From positions 1-41,830 of the forward strand of contig JAJZVM010000031.1 in assembly GCA_021845645.1 (NCBI GenBank): DNA of 41,830 nucleotides, in the 5' to 3' direction. The stretch is from Bacillota bacterium (lineage in GTDB: Bacteria > Bacillota_E > JAJZYS01 > JAJYTV01). Below, piece after piece: positions 34,279 through 41,830 of this stretch. Every line of letters starts with the position of its first letter. Within the stretch, counting starts at the first letter, position 1. A program made the translations under genes and the position numbers. The notes below the pieces were generated by a model. That model was not told the origin of the DNA. It did no database searches and worked only from the letters and a program-made list of their open reading frames with translations.

Positions 34279-35816
34279 CGCCCGAGCCGCCTCCTCAGGG
34301 CCGCATAGGTCACGCGGTGCTTCTCCGCGAGGGCGATGGCGTAGGCGAGGCCGTTTGCAGGCCCGCGCACTACCTTGAACGTCCGCGTGGCGGGATCCTC
34401 CGGCAGCACGGTGCTCACCATGCTCACGATGTTGTCGCCCAGCGAAGCGAGCTCGTCGATGAAAGTGACATAGACGCAGAGCATTTCCCGCTCGGTCACC
34501 CTCGCTAGGACCTCCCGGCCCAGGAAGCGCGCATCCTTCACCGTCGTCGAGGCGAAGCTCTCGTTCATGACGACGATGCTTCTCCCGGTCGCCTGCTCCA
34601 GGATGGCGTGGATCCTCAGGAGTTCGTCCTGGAGCTTCCCCTGCAGGTTCTCCACCTGCTCCGGCTTCTCGAAATGCGTGAAGATGCGGTCGCACAGGTA
34701 GAGCCGGGCTGCGCTGCCCGGCACCGGCCAGCCGAGCCGCGCCAGGTAATGCAGCTGTCCGAACGTTCTGGCGAAGGTCGTCTTGCCGCCTTGGTTCGGG
34801 CCGGAAACGACGAAGATGCGCTCAGGATCCTTGAGGGAGAAGTCGTTGCAGACGACGGGTCCCCGCTCGGGCAGGAGCGTTCTCGCCAGGGCCAGGTCGA
34901 ACGTCTCGGAGGCCTCCACCTCCTTGGACTTGTCCGAGATCTGCGGGTAGCAGAAGGGAAGGCCGGCATCCCGGATCTCCGTGATGAACTGCAGGTATCC
35001 GAGATAGAACTGCACTTCCCGATCGAAGCGGGCCAGCGTCTCGTCGAGATGGTTGCTGTGACGGTGGCGGAACTCCATGAGTGCGTGGAAGGCGTCCGGG
35101 AACAGGCGGGCGACGAGGTGCAGAATGCTGCTCTCGACGTGGTTCATCTCCAAGAACTCGTGAAACGCCACCCGGTAGTCCTTGGGCGCCTCCTGCCTGA
35201 ACCTCGCGAATGTCTCGTCGATCTCGGCGCTGTAGTCCGGGGCGTCCTCATGCCTTCGGACGGTGACGCGGCTGCCCTTGATCTGGATCCGATACCTCAC
35301 GGCGCCGAGTTCGCCCTGGGCGCCCTTCACATCCGAGGCCAGCGACAAGAACGCGTCGGAACGGGTATAGGACGACAGGTACTGGTGCAGCGCCTCAAGG
35401 CCCCGCGACGTCGCCCCTGCGCTCTGCAGTGCATCGGTGAGGTGCAGGACGGCATTGCAGTAGATGTCGGCGGCACGGAGAAACCAGTGCGCCGCCTGGT
35501 ACTGGTCGCGCATCTTGTCGGACTGGCGAAGGTGCTCACGCATGGCCTCCATGGCCTCGCCGAACGACGTGACCGACTGCCGGAGCCCAGGTTCCTCGAG
35601 ATCCCTGAAGATCTCGTGGCGGTATGCGATGGCGTCCGCGTCCTGCAGCGGCGCGTGGAGAAAGGCCGCAAGGCCGTACTCCTCCCGTCCGGCGGTGACG
35701 GACTCGAAGATCTGGTCGAGGCCGAGGTCTCCGTAGACGTCAGGCGTCTCCACCAGATGGCGGGCATCGTCGCCGTCATGCCCGGTCTCTTGCCAGAGGA
35801 TGCTGTGGAAGGGCAC
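34275..35816 (-). CDS. MutS-like ATPase A (MutS-related, no mismatch-binding domain)
   Basis: 513 residues, paralogous to the next gene. A helical lever region is followed by Walker A GPNQGGKTT (339-347), the block FGQLHYLARLGWPVPGSAAR, and Walker B SIVVMNESFASTTVKDA with Asn418 in place of the MutS Asp and the Glu kept. No mismatch-recognition domain is present. The frame is open to 35963, but the GTG at 35816, after GGAGGTG with a 6-nt spacer, is clearly the best start. It is the first gene of the two-gene operon. The partner begins inside its stop codon. The DNA or RNA structure it acts on is unknown. Confidence 0.88.
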   Translation of the reverse strand: MPFHSILWQETGHDGDDARHLVETPDVYGDLGLDQIFESVTAGREEYGLAAFLHAPLQDADAIAYRHEIFRDLEEPGLRQSVTSFGEAMEAMREHLRQSDKMRDQYQAAHWFLRAADIYCNAVLHLTDALQSAGATSRGLEALHQYLSSYTRSDAFLSLASDVKGAQGELGAVRYRIQIKGSRVTVRRHEDAPDYSAEIDETFARFRQEAPKDYRVAFHEFLEMNHVESSILHLVARLFPDAFHALMEFRHRHSNHLDETLARFDREVQFYLGYLQFITEIRDAGLPFCYPQISDKSKEVEASETFDLALARTLLPERGPVVCNDFSLKDPERIFVVSGPNQGGKTTFARTFGQLHYLARLGWPVPGSAARLYLCDRIFTHFEKPEQVENLQGKLQDELLRIHAILEQATGRSIVVMNESFASTTVKDARFLGREVLARVTEREMLCVYVTFIDELASLGDNIVSMVSTVLPEDPATRTFKVVRGPANGLAYAIALAEKHRVTYAALRRRLGR

Positions 35817-36453
35817 CTGGCTCACCTCCGAGCAATCAGGGATCGGTCCCACAGAAGCGGCGACAGGGGGCTTCATCCGAAGACGACGTCGTCCACGAGT
35901 GAGCCGGCCTCTCTTGACCTTTGGCCTGCAGGCAACAAAGAACGGCCTGGCGATTCCTCTCACTCCCTGTCCCGCAGCGCGCTGGGGAAGAAGTGTGTAG
36001 GAGTCGTCAGCCCGTAAGGCAGTTCCCCCGCGCCAAGCATCCAGGCGAGCCGCGCGGGGAGGTAGATCTCCATTACCTCAGTTCGCTTATACGGCTTGCC
36101 GTGCGACGCCGTCAATCCCGGCTCTCCCGCACAGGACCGCGCCCAACCGCTCGCCTGCGCCTGCACAGGCGACGCCCGCCCGCCTTTGGTGACCCTTGCG
36201 TCCCGTAAGTGGAATCCACCGCAGGCAGGCGCATCTCCAAGCCCTGCGGATTCCCACTCTTTTCAACCAGATATGTTGCCACCTCGGACGGAGGTCTCGA
36301 GCCCGTAGATTCAAGGAGCAATCCTCATAACCGGGGAGCCACCAGCCCCGGCTCAGGGCACCAAGTCCAGATGTCCATAAATTCCCACGTAGAGCAAAGG
36401 ATCCCCCTCGGCACGTGAACGCCGTCGCACCTGCCACCGCGGTTTAGCTCCGA
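35817..36453. other. 637-bp gap containing consecutive hairpins
   Basis: No supported coding sequence. Frames on both strands between 36087 and 36437 lack ribosome sites and conserved motifs. The part at 36200-36380 folds well on the minus strand (separate entry). The rest, 35817-36200, shows nothing beyond the MutS-like gene's ribosome site. Confidence 0.5.
36205..36375 (-). ncRNA. Candidate structured RNA (possible TnpB-type omega-RNA remnant)
   Basis: Read on the minus strand, three hairpins follow one another. The first is CCGGGG/CCCCGG with a 9-nt loop, then TTATGAGG (about 36329-36360). The second is ACCTC/GAGGT. The third is a long stem GGAATCCGCAGG (36243-36254) pairing with CCTGCGG-TGG-ATTCC (36211-36225). 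Serial hairpins of this type, ending in a stem with GGAATCC, recall the right ends of IS200/IS605-like elements, where the guide RNA of TnpB is made. No TnpB or transposase gene is adjacent, so a decayed element or another RNA is equally possible. Confidence 0.28.
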
Positions 36454-37374
36454 TCAAAGCATCCTGAGTCCATCCTCCGAGACCTCCGCAGCGCCGCCTA
36501 CCAGCCACGGCATATTGGGCGCATCGTGTCCGATGTTGTCCACCTGGACGATCGGGAAGTCTGTCCCGGTGCAGGCATCGAGGATGATCTCCCGCAGGGC
36601 GCCTTGCGCATCTTCCACACCGTTGAAGCACTCGAACCACGTGCCTAGCACCATGCCCTGCAGCGTCCCGAGGTGCCTCTGTAGGCGCATGGTGTGAAAC
36701 CAGCGGTGGACGCTCGAGACCGAGAGGCCGATCCCCTCCAGCACGAGGATCGCGCCGCGCAAGTCCGGTGCCCAACGGGTCGAGAGCAGATGACCAAGAA
36801 CGCTGATCGTGCCTCCCCAGGCCTGACCTCTGCCCTCTCCCGGCCGCAGCGTCCGCACTTCCCCGCTCCAGGTCGGGAGGAGGCCGAGGGGTCCCTCCTC
36901 GGTCACAGCCCGAAGAAACCAGGGCACCTCGACCTCCCTGGTCTTCGGGTCCCCGAAGCTGAACATGACGTCCGGGCCGTGCAGGGTCTGGACGCCGGTT
37001 TGCGCCGTCAGGGCGTTCAGGAAGATGGTCAGGTCACTCATGCCCGAGACCCATTTGGGATCCGCCCTGAGGGCGTCGAAATCCAGGCGGTCCACGATGG
37101 AGAGGCACCCGAAGCCGCCCTGGGCCGCCATTACCATGCGCACATCCGGATCGCGCAGCATGGTGTTGAAGTCGTCCGCCCTGTTCTCGTGCGTCCCGGC
37201 AAGGCCGAACCACTCGTCGAAAAGGTGAGGGCCGCCGCGTACACGAAAGCCGAGCCTTTCGAGCGCCGCCATCCCCGCCTCGACGCGCGTCCTTTCTTCC
37301 CGTACCGAACTTGAGGGGGCGACGACGCCGATCACGTCTCCCTGCTTCAGGGACATGGGCTTCAGCGCGACCAA
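36454..37374 (-). CDS. LD-carboxypeptidase, peptidase family S66 (MccF-like)
   Basis: 306 residues with the S66 triad: Ser113 in GMSDLTIFLNAL, Glu213 in LVLEGIG and His283 in NIGHDAPNMPWLVG. The N-terminal block SLKQGDVIGVVAPSSSV is typical of the family. Members remove the terminal D-alanine from tetrapeptides in murein recycling (LdcA) or cleave microcin C-like antibiotics (MccF). The substrate is not decidable here. The TTG at 37374, after GGAAGGAGAGA with good spacing, gives the common family N-terminus and is preferred to the ATG at 37356. It is monocistronic. Confidence 0.9.
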   Translation of the reverse strand: MVALKPMSLKQGDVIGVVAPSSSVREERTRVEAGMAALERLGFRVRGGPHLFDEWFGLAGTHENRADDFNTMLRDPDVRMVMAAQGGFGCLSIVDRLDFDALRADPKWVSGMSDLTIFLNALTAQTGVQTLHGPDVMFSFGDPKTREVEVPWFLRAVTEEGPLGLLPTWSGEVRTLRPGEGRGQAWGGTISVLGHLLSTRWAPDLRGAILVLEGIGLSVSSVHRWFHTMRLQRHLGTLQGMVLGTWFECFNGVEDAQGALREIILDACTGTDFPIVQVDNIGHDAPNMPWLVGGAAEVSEDGLRML

Positions 37375-37728
37375 GTGGAATCTCTCCTTCCGTAGCGGTC
37401 GATGGACCAATTCGAACTGATGTTCTCCATCCCCTGCAGTCGACTCTCTCAGATCTGATTCCCAAGGCAACCGAGATGCTGCTGACCTCCTCGGAGGAGC
37501 TTGCCGACCGAGCACTGGCGCCAGACCCACTCCACCGACCCGCTCGAACGCATGAATCAGGAATCGATGGCCAAGATCTTCGCCGGCCGGCTGACCACTT
37601 CCGACACTGCTCCGTCTCTCACAGCCGCAAACTGAGCACTACCCTGGAAGCCCGAGTTTACATCACGGCCAGGGACTTGATCTACCATCCGGGGGCAGAT
37701 GCTTGAAGTCCGCTCTGAGGCCGAAAGT
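37375..37728. other. Gap between S66 gene and first tRNA-Arg repeat
   Basis: 354 bp with no coding frame of protein character and no recognisable RNA. The ribosome site and promoter of the S66 gene must lie at its left end. Confidence 0.5.
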
Positions 37729-37891
37729 TTGGCGCGCCCGGCAGGATTCGAACCTGCACCCTCTTGATTCGTAGTTATCCATTTACCCATCTTTTGGCAG
37801 TGTCACGCGGCTAGAACCCGCACCAGAAGCGGGATTTTGTTATCCATAGCGTCTGTGGTTTACTTGGCTTTCTACCCAAAATGGTTGCAAA
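37729..37891 (-). repeat. Copy 1 of 163-bp repeat: tRNA-Arg(ACG) 3' end plus arm region (att-like)
   Basis: On the minus strand, 37776 down to 37730 reads the 3' part of a tRNA: the anticodon loop CTACGAA, the arm GCAGG-TTCGAAT-CCTGC and the end CGGGCGCGCCA. This fits tRNA-Arg(ACG) from the anticodon onward. The 5' half is absent. Homology with copy 2 (41141-41302) continues past the tRNA part for another 115 bp, ending at CTACCCAAAATGGT. It contains the hairpin CCCGC/GCGGG followed by ATTTT (37817-37838). A tRNA 3' end plus inverted CTACC arms is the layout of a tyrosine-integrase attachment site. Confidence 0.7.
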
Positions 37892-38031
37892 GGCGGCAGC
37901 AAGACACGGTGTTGTCACAAGTCCCAAGATTGGGACCCGACGCCTTCCCACTGGCATAAACGACGACGTGCCCACCGCCCGGATAATCGGGAAGGGCCCC
38001 CTCAAGGAGGACCCTTCCCACGTCCAATCCA

Positions 38032-38600
38032 CTACGGCTTCGTGCTGTCCGCCAGGTACCGTGCCAAGATCGCCGCCACCTGGGCCCTGTTGTTACCCGC
38101 GTCGGCTGGAATGTGCCGTTCGGGAAGCCGCTCATATAGCCTCCAGCGACGACCGCCTCCACGCTGGGCAGTGCCCAGGTTCCGATCCTGCCCGCGTCCG
38201 CGAAGTGCAGTGTTGCCGTCTGCGTCAGATGCAGAGCCCTCGCGATGAGCACCGCCATCTGCTCGCGGGTAAGCGGCTGATCCGGACCGAACCGACTGGG
38301 GGTCATGCCCTCCACGATCCCGGCCTGAAGCGCCGTCGCGACGTAGGGTGCGCACCATTCCGTGGGCGACACGTCGGTGAAGGGCGTGCTACCCACCCCT
38401 GCCTTGAGCCCCAGTGTCAGCACCAGCATCTTGACGAACTGTGCGCGGGTCACCGGCGCGTCCGGCTGGAAGGTGCCATCGGGGAAGCCGCTGATGATGC
38501 CCTTTGCCGCGATGGTCTCGATGGCGTTGTGCGCCCAGTACGTAGCAGGAACGTCTTGGAACGCGGGAACCAAGATGGCGCACCCGGTGGAAATTTCGGT
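38032..38600 (-). pseudogene. S-layer homology (SLH) triple module, fragment with frameshift
   Basis: Three consecutive SLH domains are readable. First PAFQDVPATYWAHNAIETIA, ending GFPDGTFQPDAPVTRAQFVK. Second TPFTDVSPTEWCAPYVATAL, ending PDQPLTREQMAVLIARAL. Third LHFADAGRIGTWALPSVEAV, ending GYMSGFPNGTFQP. Near 38095 the frame shifts and the end of the third domain (NRAQVAAILARYLADSTKP) lies in the other frame, stopping at 38032. SLH triplets bind pyruvylated wall polymers and anchor S-layer or exo-proteins. No start, signal peptide or N-terminal domain precedes them, since the tRNA-like remnant lies just upstream. This is the tail of a surface protein whose front is lost. Confidence 0.72.
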
Positions 38601-38640
38601 GGAAAGGTCGTTGGGTCGACGAAGTTCTCTCCAAATTATG

Positions 38641-38727
38641 GAACCGACGAAACGCGCGAATCCCTTGCGGGTTTCGCACGAACAAATCCTGGCATGCCCG
38701 GAGTGATTCGAACCTGCGGCCCTGTAC
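38641..38727 (-). repeat. Third, degenerate tRNA-3'-end-like copy with hairpin
   Basis: On the minus strand CCGCAGGTTCGAATC, then CCGGGCATGCCA (38727-38690) mirrors the tRNA-Arg end of the two full repeats with several changes; the T-stem no longer pairs. It is followed by GAAACCCGC-AAGGGATTC-GCGCGTTTC (about 38651-38676), matching the GAAACCCGC hairpin found after copy 2 at 41085-41119. It is shorter and more decayed than the other copies. Confidence 0.45.
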
Positions 38728-38773
38728 CGGTAATCTCCGGCGGCCGCACTTTGCGCACGCTTCAAGGGTCAAC

Positions 38774-39370
38774 TCAAGTGGGAAGTCCGTGTTCGAGATG
38801 CTTTATGCTTTGGTCGAAGAGCGTGGCGATGTCGGCTTCCGGGTCGTCGGCGAGGGCAAACATAACGGCGAGAGTGGCCCCGCTAACGGCACCGGCGAGG
38901 GTACGGACGGCGAGGTCCGTGGGCGACTGTCCGGTGCGTTCCGCGATGAAGGTTGAGATCAAGCGAAAGGCTTGCAGGAATTGGTCGACCATCGCGACCC
39001 GCAATTCAGGCAGCTCCAGCAGGAGGTTGATTCGTTGCCGCTGCTCCTCCTGTTGCTCCGGTGTCATGCTCGAAAACACCTGACGGAATGCGAAGCGTAG
39101 CGCATTCACCAAAGAGATATGTGACGGCTGGGCCCTGAAAGCCTCAACGAGCAGCGAGTTAAACTCATCCCAGAGCACGACGTAGGCCTTGCTCCCAAAG
39201 TAGCGGTAAAAGGTCGTGTCCGAGACCTCGGCCGCTTTGCAGATGTCCTCGACGGTCGTGGCTTCGTAGCCGCGATCGCGGAACAGGTGAAGAGCATGTT
39301 GCTGGATCGAGTCGCGCGTTCGTGCCTTCTTTAGCTCGCGCAGTCCAGGAGCGGCGTCCTTATCTGCCAT
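38774..39370 (-). CDS. TetR-family transcriptional regulator (module 2)
   Basis: About 198 residues. The helix-turn-helix (HALHLFRDRGYEATTVEDIC, then VSDTTFYRYFGSKAYVV) is canonical; the rest is a helical ligand-binding domain. ATG codons at 39382 and 39370 are both possible. GGGAGG lies immediately before the first, so the second has the better spacing. It starts 29 bp after the MFS stop on the same strand. It is paralogous to the TetR gene of module 1 in fold and in gene order. The likely target is the dyad upstream of its MFS partner. Confidence 0.88.
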   Translation of the reverse strand: MADKDAAPGLRELKKARTRDSIQQHALHLFRDRGYEATTVEDICKAAEVSDTTFYRYFGSKAYVVLWDEFNSLLVEAFRAQPSHISLVNALRFAFRQVFSSMTPEQQEEQRQRINLLLELPELRVAMVDQFLQAFRLISTFIAERTGQSPTDLAVRTLAGAVSGATLAVMFALADDPEADIATLFDQSIKHLEHGLPT

Positions 39371-39399
39371 TGGACTACTCATCCTCCCGATCCGCTACA

Positions 39400-40902
39400 T
39401 CAACGAGTACCTGCCTCAAGGTGAGGGAGGAAGGTGCGCGCGAGAATAACTCCGAGCAGCGCGATGCCCGCCGAGACGTAGAGAGCCTGGTCGAGGCCGT
39501 AGCCGAAAGCGGTATGAACGTTTGCGAGCAGCGCCGGCGAATGCATCATATTCGCTACGGCCACGCCGCCAAAGACGCTCTGCCGAACTGCGGCGACGGC
39601 AGCAGATGGCAACCCTTCCAGCCGGAGATGGGCAAGGTACGCGGTGGTGAGGGCGCTGCCAAGTATCGCGCTGCCGAACGGGGCACCCATCTTGCTGAGC
39701 GCCTGCATGACGGCAGAGCCGATGCCGCTTTTGTCAGCGGGCAACTGCGCGAGAGCGGCGGTAGCGGTGGTCGCAAGCGTGATCCCCATCCCGATCCCTA
39801 CAACGGCCGTCCAGCCAGCAACGAACGTACCGGATGAGTTAGCTGTCGTCTGAGCGCCAATCAGAAGCCCGGCCCCGAGCAGTGCGAAACCTACGGCGAT
39901 TGCCCCCCTCGTGCCGATCCGGCTTGCCATCTGATCGGCAGGAAGTGCGCCGACAACCAAGCCACCTACGAGCGGCAACAAGCGCAATCCTGAGCCCATC
40001 GCATCGGCGCCGAGTACACCTTGAAAATACTGCGGCATCGTGAATAGCACGCCGATCAAGGCGAGGACGCCGAACGCCTGCAGAATCACGCTCCACGTAA
40101 AGGAACCTGAGTTAAGTAGCGCCGGATCGATCAGCGGCTCGCCTCCCGGACGTCGGCTTAGCCGGCGCTCCCAGAGCAGGAACGCGGCAAGGACCGCGAC
40201 GCCCCCGATCATCATAACGAACGCCGTGCTGTTGCTCCATCCATGTTCCCCCGCCTGGATCAGGCCGAAGGTCAGGGCTACAAGGCCGATGACCGAGCTG
40301 ACGACGCCGGGGATATCGACCCTCGGCCGCTCACTAGCCCGGGACTCCGGCACCAGCGCGGCAACGGCGACGAAAGCGAGAACGGCAACTGGAACGTTGA
40401 GCAGGAAGACCCAACCCCACCAGTAGTGGCTGAGGAGCCAGCCTCCGAGAAGCGGGCCAATCGGGAGCGCCAGAAAGTTTGCAGCCGCCCAGATGCCGAC
40501 AGCGCGCGAGCGCTCCGCCTCGTTGAAGATGACCGTCAGAGCGGATACCGCCATCACGATCACCGCTGCCCCCGTCGCACCGAGCACAGCGCGTTCGGCA
40601 ATGAAGGCGCCCGGCGAAGGCGCGTAGGCGCACGCTGCGGAGGAGATGCCAAAAAGGGCGAGCGAAACCAGCATGGCGCGTTTGCGCCCGTAGCGGTCTC
40701 CGAGGAGACCGGCAGGCAAAATGGCAGCTGACAACGCGATCAGGTATCCAGAGGTGAACCACTGCAGGTCTGCCTCCGATGCATGCAGCGCATGTGCGAG
40801 CGTCGGCAGAGCGACGCTGAGCACGGTGGCGTCGAGCGATACCATCACAACTGCGAGGTTGACGGCTGCGAGCGCCCACCACTTCCACTTCCCGGTCTCC
40901 AC
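39400..40902 (-). CDS. MFS multidrug exporter, DHA2/EmrB-QacA type, 14 TM (module 2)
   Basis: 500 residues with about 14 helices and the same family motifs as module 1: LDATVLSVALPTLA, AGLLGDRYGRK and AANFLALPIGPLLGG. The two exporters are plainly homologous over their length, for example SGIGSA, SVFGGVAVA and GSFTW shared, but are diverged, so this is not a recent duplication. The GTG start at 40902 has AGAAGGGG about 13 bases upstream. A short inverted repeat lies at 40946-40957. The module is enclosed by the two tRNA-Arg repeats. Confidence 0.92.
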   Translation of the reverse strand: METGKWKWWALAAVNLAVVMVSLDATVLSVALPTLAHALHASEADLQWFTSGYLIALSAAILPAGLLGDRYGRKRAMLVSLALFGISSAACAYAPSPGAFIAERAVLGATGAAVIVMAVSALTVIFNEAERSRAVGIWAAANFLALPIGPLLGGWLLSHYWWGWVFLLNVPVAVLAFVAVAALVPESRASERPRVDIPGVVSSVIGLVALTFGLIQAGEHGWSNSTAFVMMIGGVAVLAAFLLWERRLSRRPGGEPLIDPALLNSGSFTWSVILQAFGVLALIGVLFTMPQYFQGVLGADAMGSGLRLLPLVGGLVVGALPADQMASRIGTRGAIAVGFALLGAGLLIGAQTTANSSGTFVAGWTAVVGIGMGITLATTATAALAQLPADKSGIGSAVMQALSKMGAPFGSAILGSALTTAYLAHLRLEGLPSAAVAAVRQSVFGGVAVANMMHSPALLANVHTAFGYGLDQALYVSAGIALLGVILARTFLPHLEAGTR

Positions 40903-40945
40903 CGTCCACCACTGCCCCTTCTGAATGTGAAATGCATACCCACCT

Positions 40946-40957
40946 GTAGTAGACTAC
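40946..40957. promoter_or_regulatory. Putative TetR operator upstream of MFS module 2
   Basis: GTAGT-AG-ACTAC is a 5-bp-arm inverted repeat 44 bp upstream of the MFS start, in an AT-richer patch. Length and position suit a TetR-family half-site pair, although the arms are short. Confidence 0.4.
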
Positions 40958-41084
40958 CACATGAAACACATACCCGTCACTGTCGGGCCGGCAAGGCGGC
41001 TAGCTGTAACTCGTGAGCGTTCGGTGGCAAATTGGGTGGCAGTCGCACACGGCCGCGGAATACCGCGCCAAGCCGTGGAAACGA

Positions 41085-41119
41085 TGAAACCCGCAATCCC
41101 TTGTGGGAAGCGGGTTTCA
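41085..41119. terminator. Hairpin TGAAACCCGC / GCGGGTTTCA
   Basis: Perfect 10-bp arms (41085-41094 and 41110-41119), with an inner CCC/GGG pairing, form a long stem. It sits directly beside the 3' end of the tRNA-like copy 2, where a tRNA gene terminator would be expected. On the minus strand TTTCATCG follows. The stem GAAACCCGC recurs at 14598-14606 and near copy 3. Confidence 0.6.
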
Positions 41120-41140
41120 AATCAACCTCTTGGAAAAACT

Positions 41141-41302
<162 letters not shown>

Positions 41303-41405
41303 TCCGGTTGCAAGTGCGAACTTGCAGCAACCTCGTCGTCGAGCGGCGCAAGGTTCTGGCAGGGGGTTGATGCTGCGCCTCAGATGCTGAGACTCGATCC
41401 TGCGT

Positions 41406-41830
41406 CTAATCCTCGTCCGACGCATCCGCCGAAGACTGAGTCTCCAACTCGGCCAGGAGATGCGTACATACACCCAATATACGTGAAGCCTTCTCAACAG
41501 CTTGGCGAGCTTGTTCTACGGTGTATCGTTCACCCGGGATGCCCCCAGGCCATGCGTCGGGGTACCTTGTGGAGATGTAGAAGGAATCGAGCAGGGTGGC
41601 ATCCTGCATTGCAATCAAATCCTGTAGTGCTTGCGAGGATTTGAGATTGCCCATGATGTCATGGGATCTCTTGTAATCGCCCGCCTCAGCAATCGAAAAC
41701 GACTTCGTTGCCTTTTCAGCGGCTTGCTGACTGAAGAAACAGGCGGCATACGGATGCATCGTGATGTTGTCCGTGGCGGTTTGCAAGTCGAGCGCTGCCT
41801 GTGCAAGCCATCGCTTGGCTTCATCAAGGT
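41406..41830 (-). CDS. HEPN-domain protein (5' partial, runs off the window)
   Basis: About 140 residues are present; the frame continues past the window end (LDEAKRWLAQAALDLQTATD is the visible start, so only a few N-terminal residues are missing). The HEPN signature is YAACFFSQQAAEKATKSF followed by YKRSHDIMGNL. HEPN proteins of this size usually pair with a MNT-type nucleotidyltransferase as toxin-antitoxin units, or act as RNases. The partner, if any, would be outside the window. Lower GC than its neighbours and its place beside the att-like repeat suggest it belongs to an integrated element. Confidence 0.78.
   Translation of the reverse strand, partial: LDEAKRWLAQAALDLQTATDNITMHPYAACFFSQQAAEKATKSFSIAEAGDYKRSHDIMGNLKSSQALQDLIAMQDATLLDSFYISTRYPDAWPGGIPGERYTVEQARQAVEKASRILGVCTHLLAELETQSSADASDED

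Noticed and set aside
32623..34308. 561-codon plus-strand frame opposite the MutS-like gene
   Set aside because: Shadow of the minus-strand ATPase, with Glu/His/Arg-rich composition typical of antisense frames in GC-rich DNA.

Overview
This is a GC-rich bacterial window. A gerA-gerB-gerC type spore-germination operon (about 14.7-18.3 kb), a YlaK-like PIN-PhoH ATPase, a YitT-family protein, SLH (S-layer homology) domains and strong AGGAGG-type ribosome sites point to a high-GC, endospore-forming Bacillota. A DoxD-DoxA-like thiosulfate:quinone oxidoreductase and an ArsB arsenite pump fit a sulfur- and metal-exposed lineage (Sulfobacillus, Symbiobacterium or Alicyclobacillus-like). That placement is inference; no rRNA gene is present to fix it.

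Layout. 0-1.8 kb: the end of a Mu/Tn7-like transposon (transposase C-terminus, AAA ATPase, and a frameshifted third gene). 2-6.6 kb: CPBP membrane protease, S9 peptidase, a probably frameshifted membrane protein, and a YitT protein. 6.8-8.3 kb: a complete IS4-family element with inverted repeats and an 8-bp target duplication, its transposase split by a frameshift. 8.3-10.6 kb: TetR regulator and 14-TM MFS exporter (module 1). 10.8-13.5 kb: carbon-nitrogen hydrolase, a broken arsR, and a divergent intact arsB. 13.7-14.5 kb: a broken chemoreceptor signalling domain. 14.7-18.3 kb: gerA-gerB-gerC, with gerB carrying an internal TAA and gerA an unresolved start. 18.5-23 kb: a four-gene minus-strand operon (ABC ATPase, binding protein, fused double permease, metallophosphatase). 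23.3-24.8 kb: PIN-PhoH. 25.7-27.2 kb: membrane HD-GYP phosphodiesterase. 27.7-29.1 kb: ribbon-helix-helix protein plus DUF4097 protein. 29.4-31.5 kb: an SDR reductase with a gene graveyard upstream. 31.5-32.6 kb: DoxDA-like protein. 32.8-35.8 kb: two overlapping MutS-like ATPases. 36.5-37.4 kb: S66 LD-carboxypeptidase. 37.7-41.3 kb: two 163-bp repeats, each starting with the 3' part of a tRNA-Arg(ACG) gene, bracketing an SLH fragment and a second TetR/MFS module. 41.4 kb to the end: a partial HEPN protein.

The housekeeping-like genes are intact, but an unusual number of accessory genes are broken by single-base indels or in-frame stops: transposon gene 3, the 5.3-kb membrane protein, the IS4 transposase, arsR, the chemoreceptor, gerA/gerB, the protein upstream of the SDR gene, and the SLH protein. 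Either the region is decaying or the assembly carries local errors. The least explained units are the overlapping MutS-like pair, the PIN-PhoH protein with a four-cysteine insert, the RHH/DUF4097 pair with a tandem operator-like repeat over its start codon, and the tRNA-Arg-flanked exporter cassette. No unambiguous new defence system is visible.
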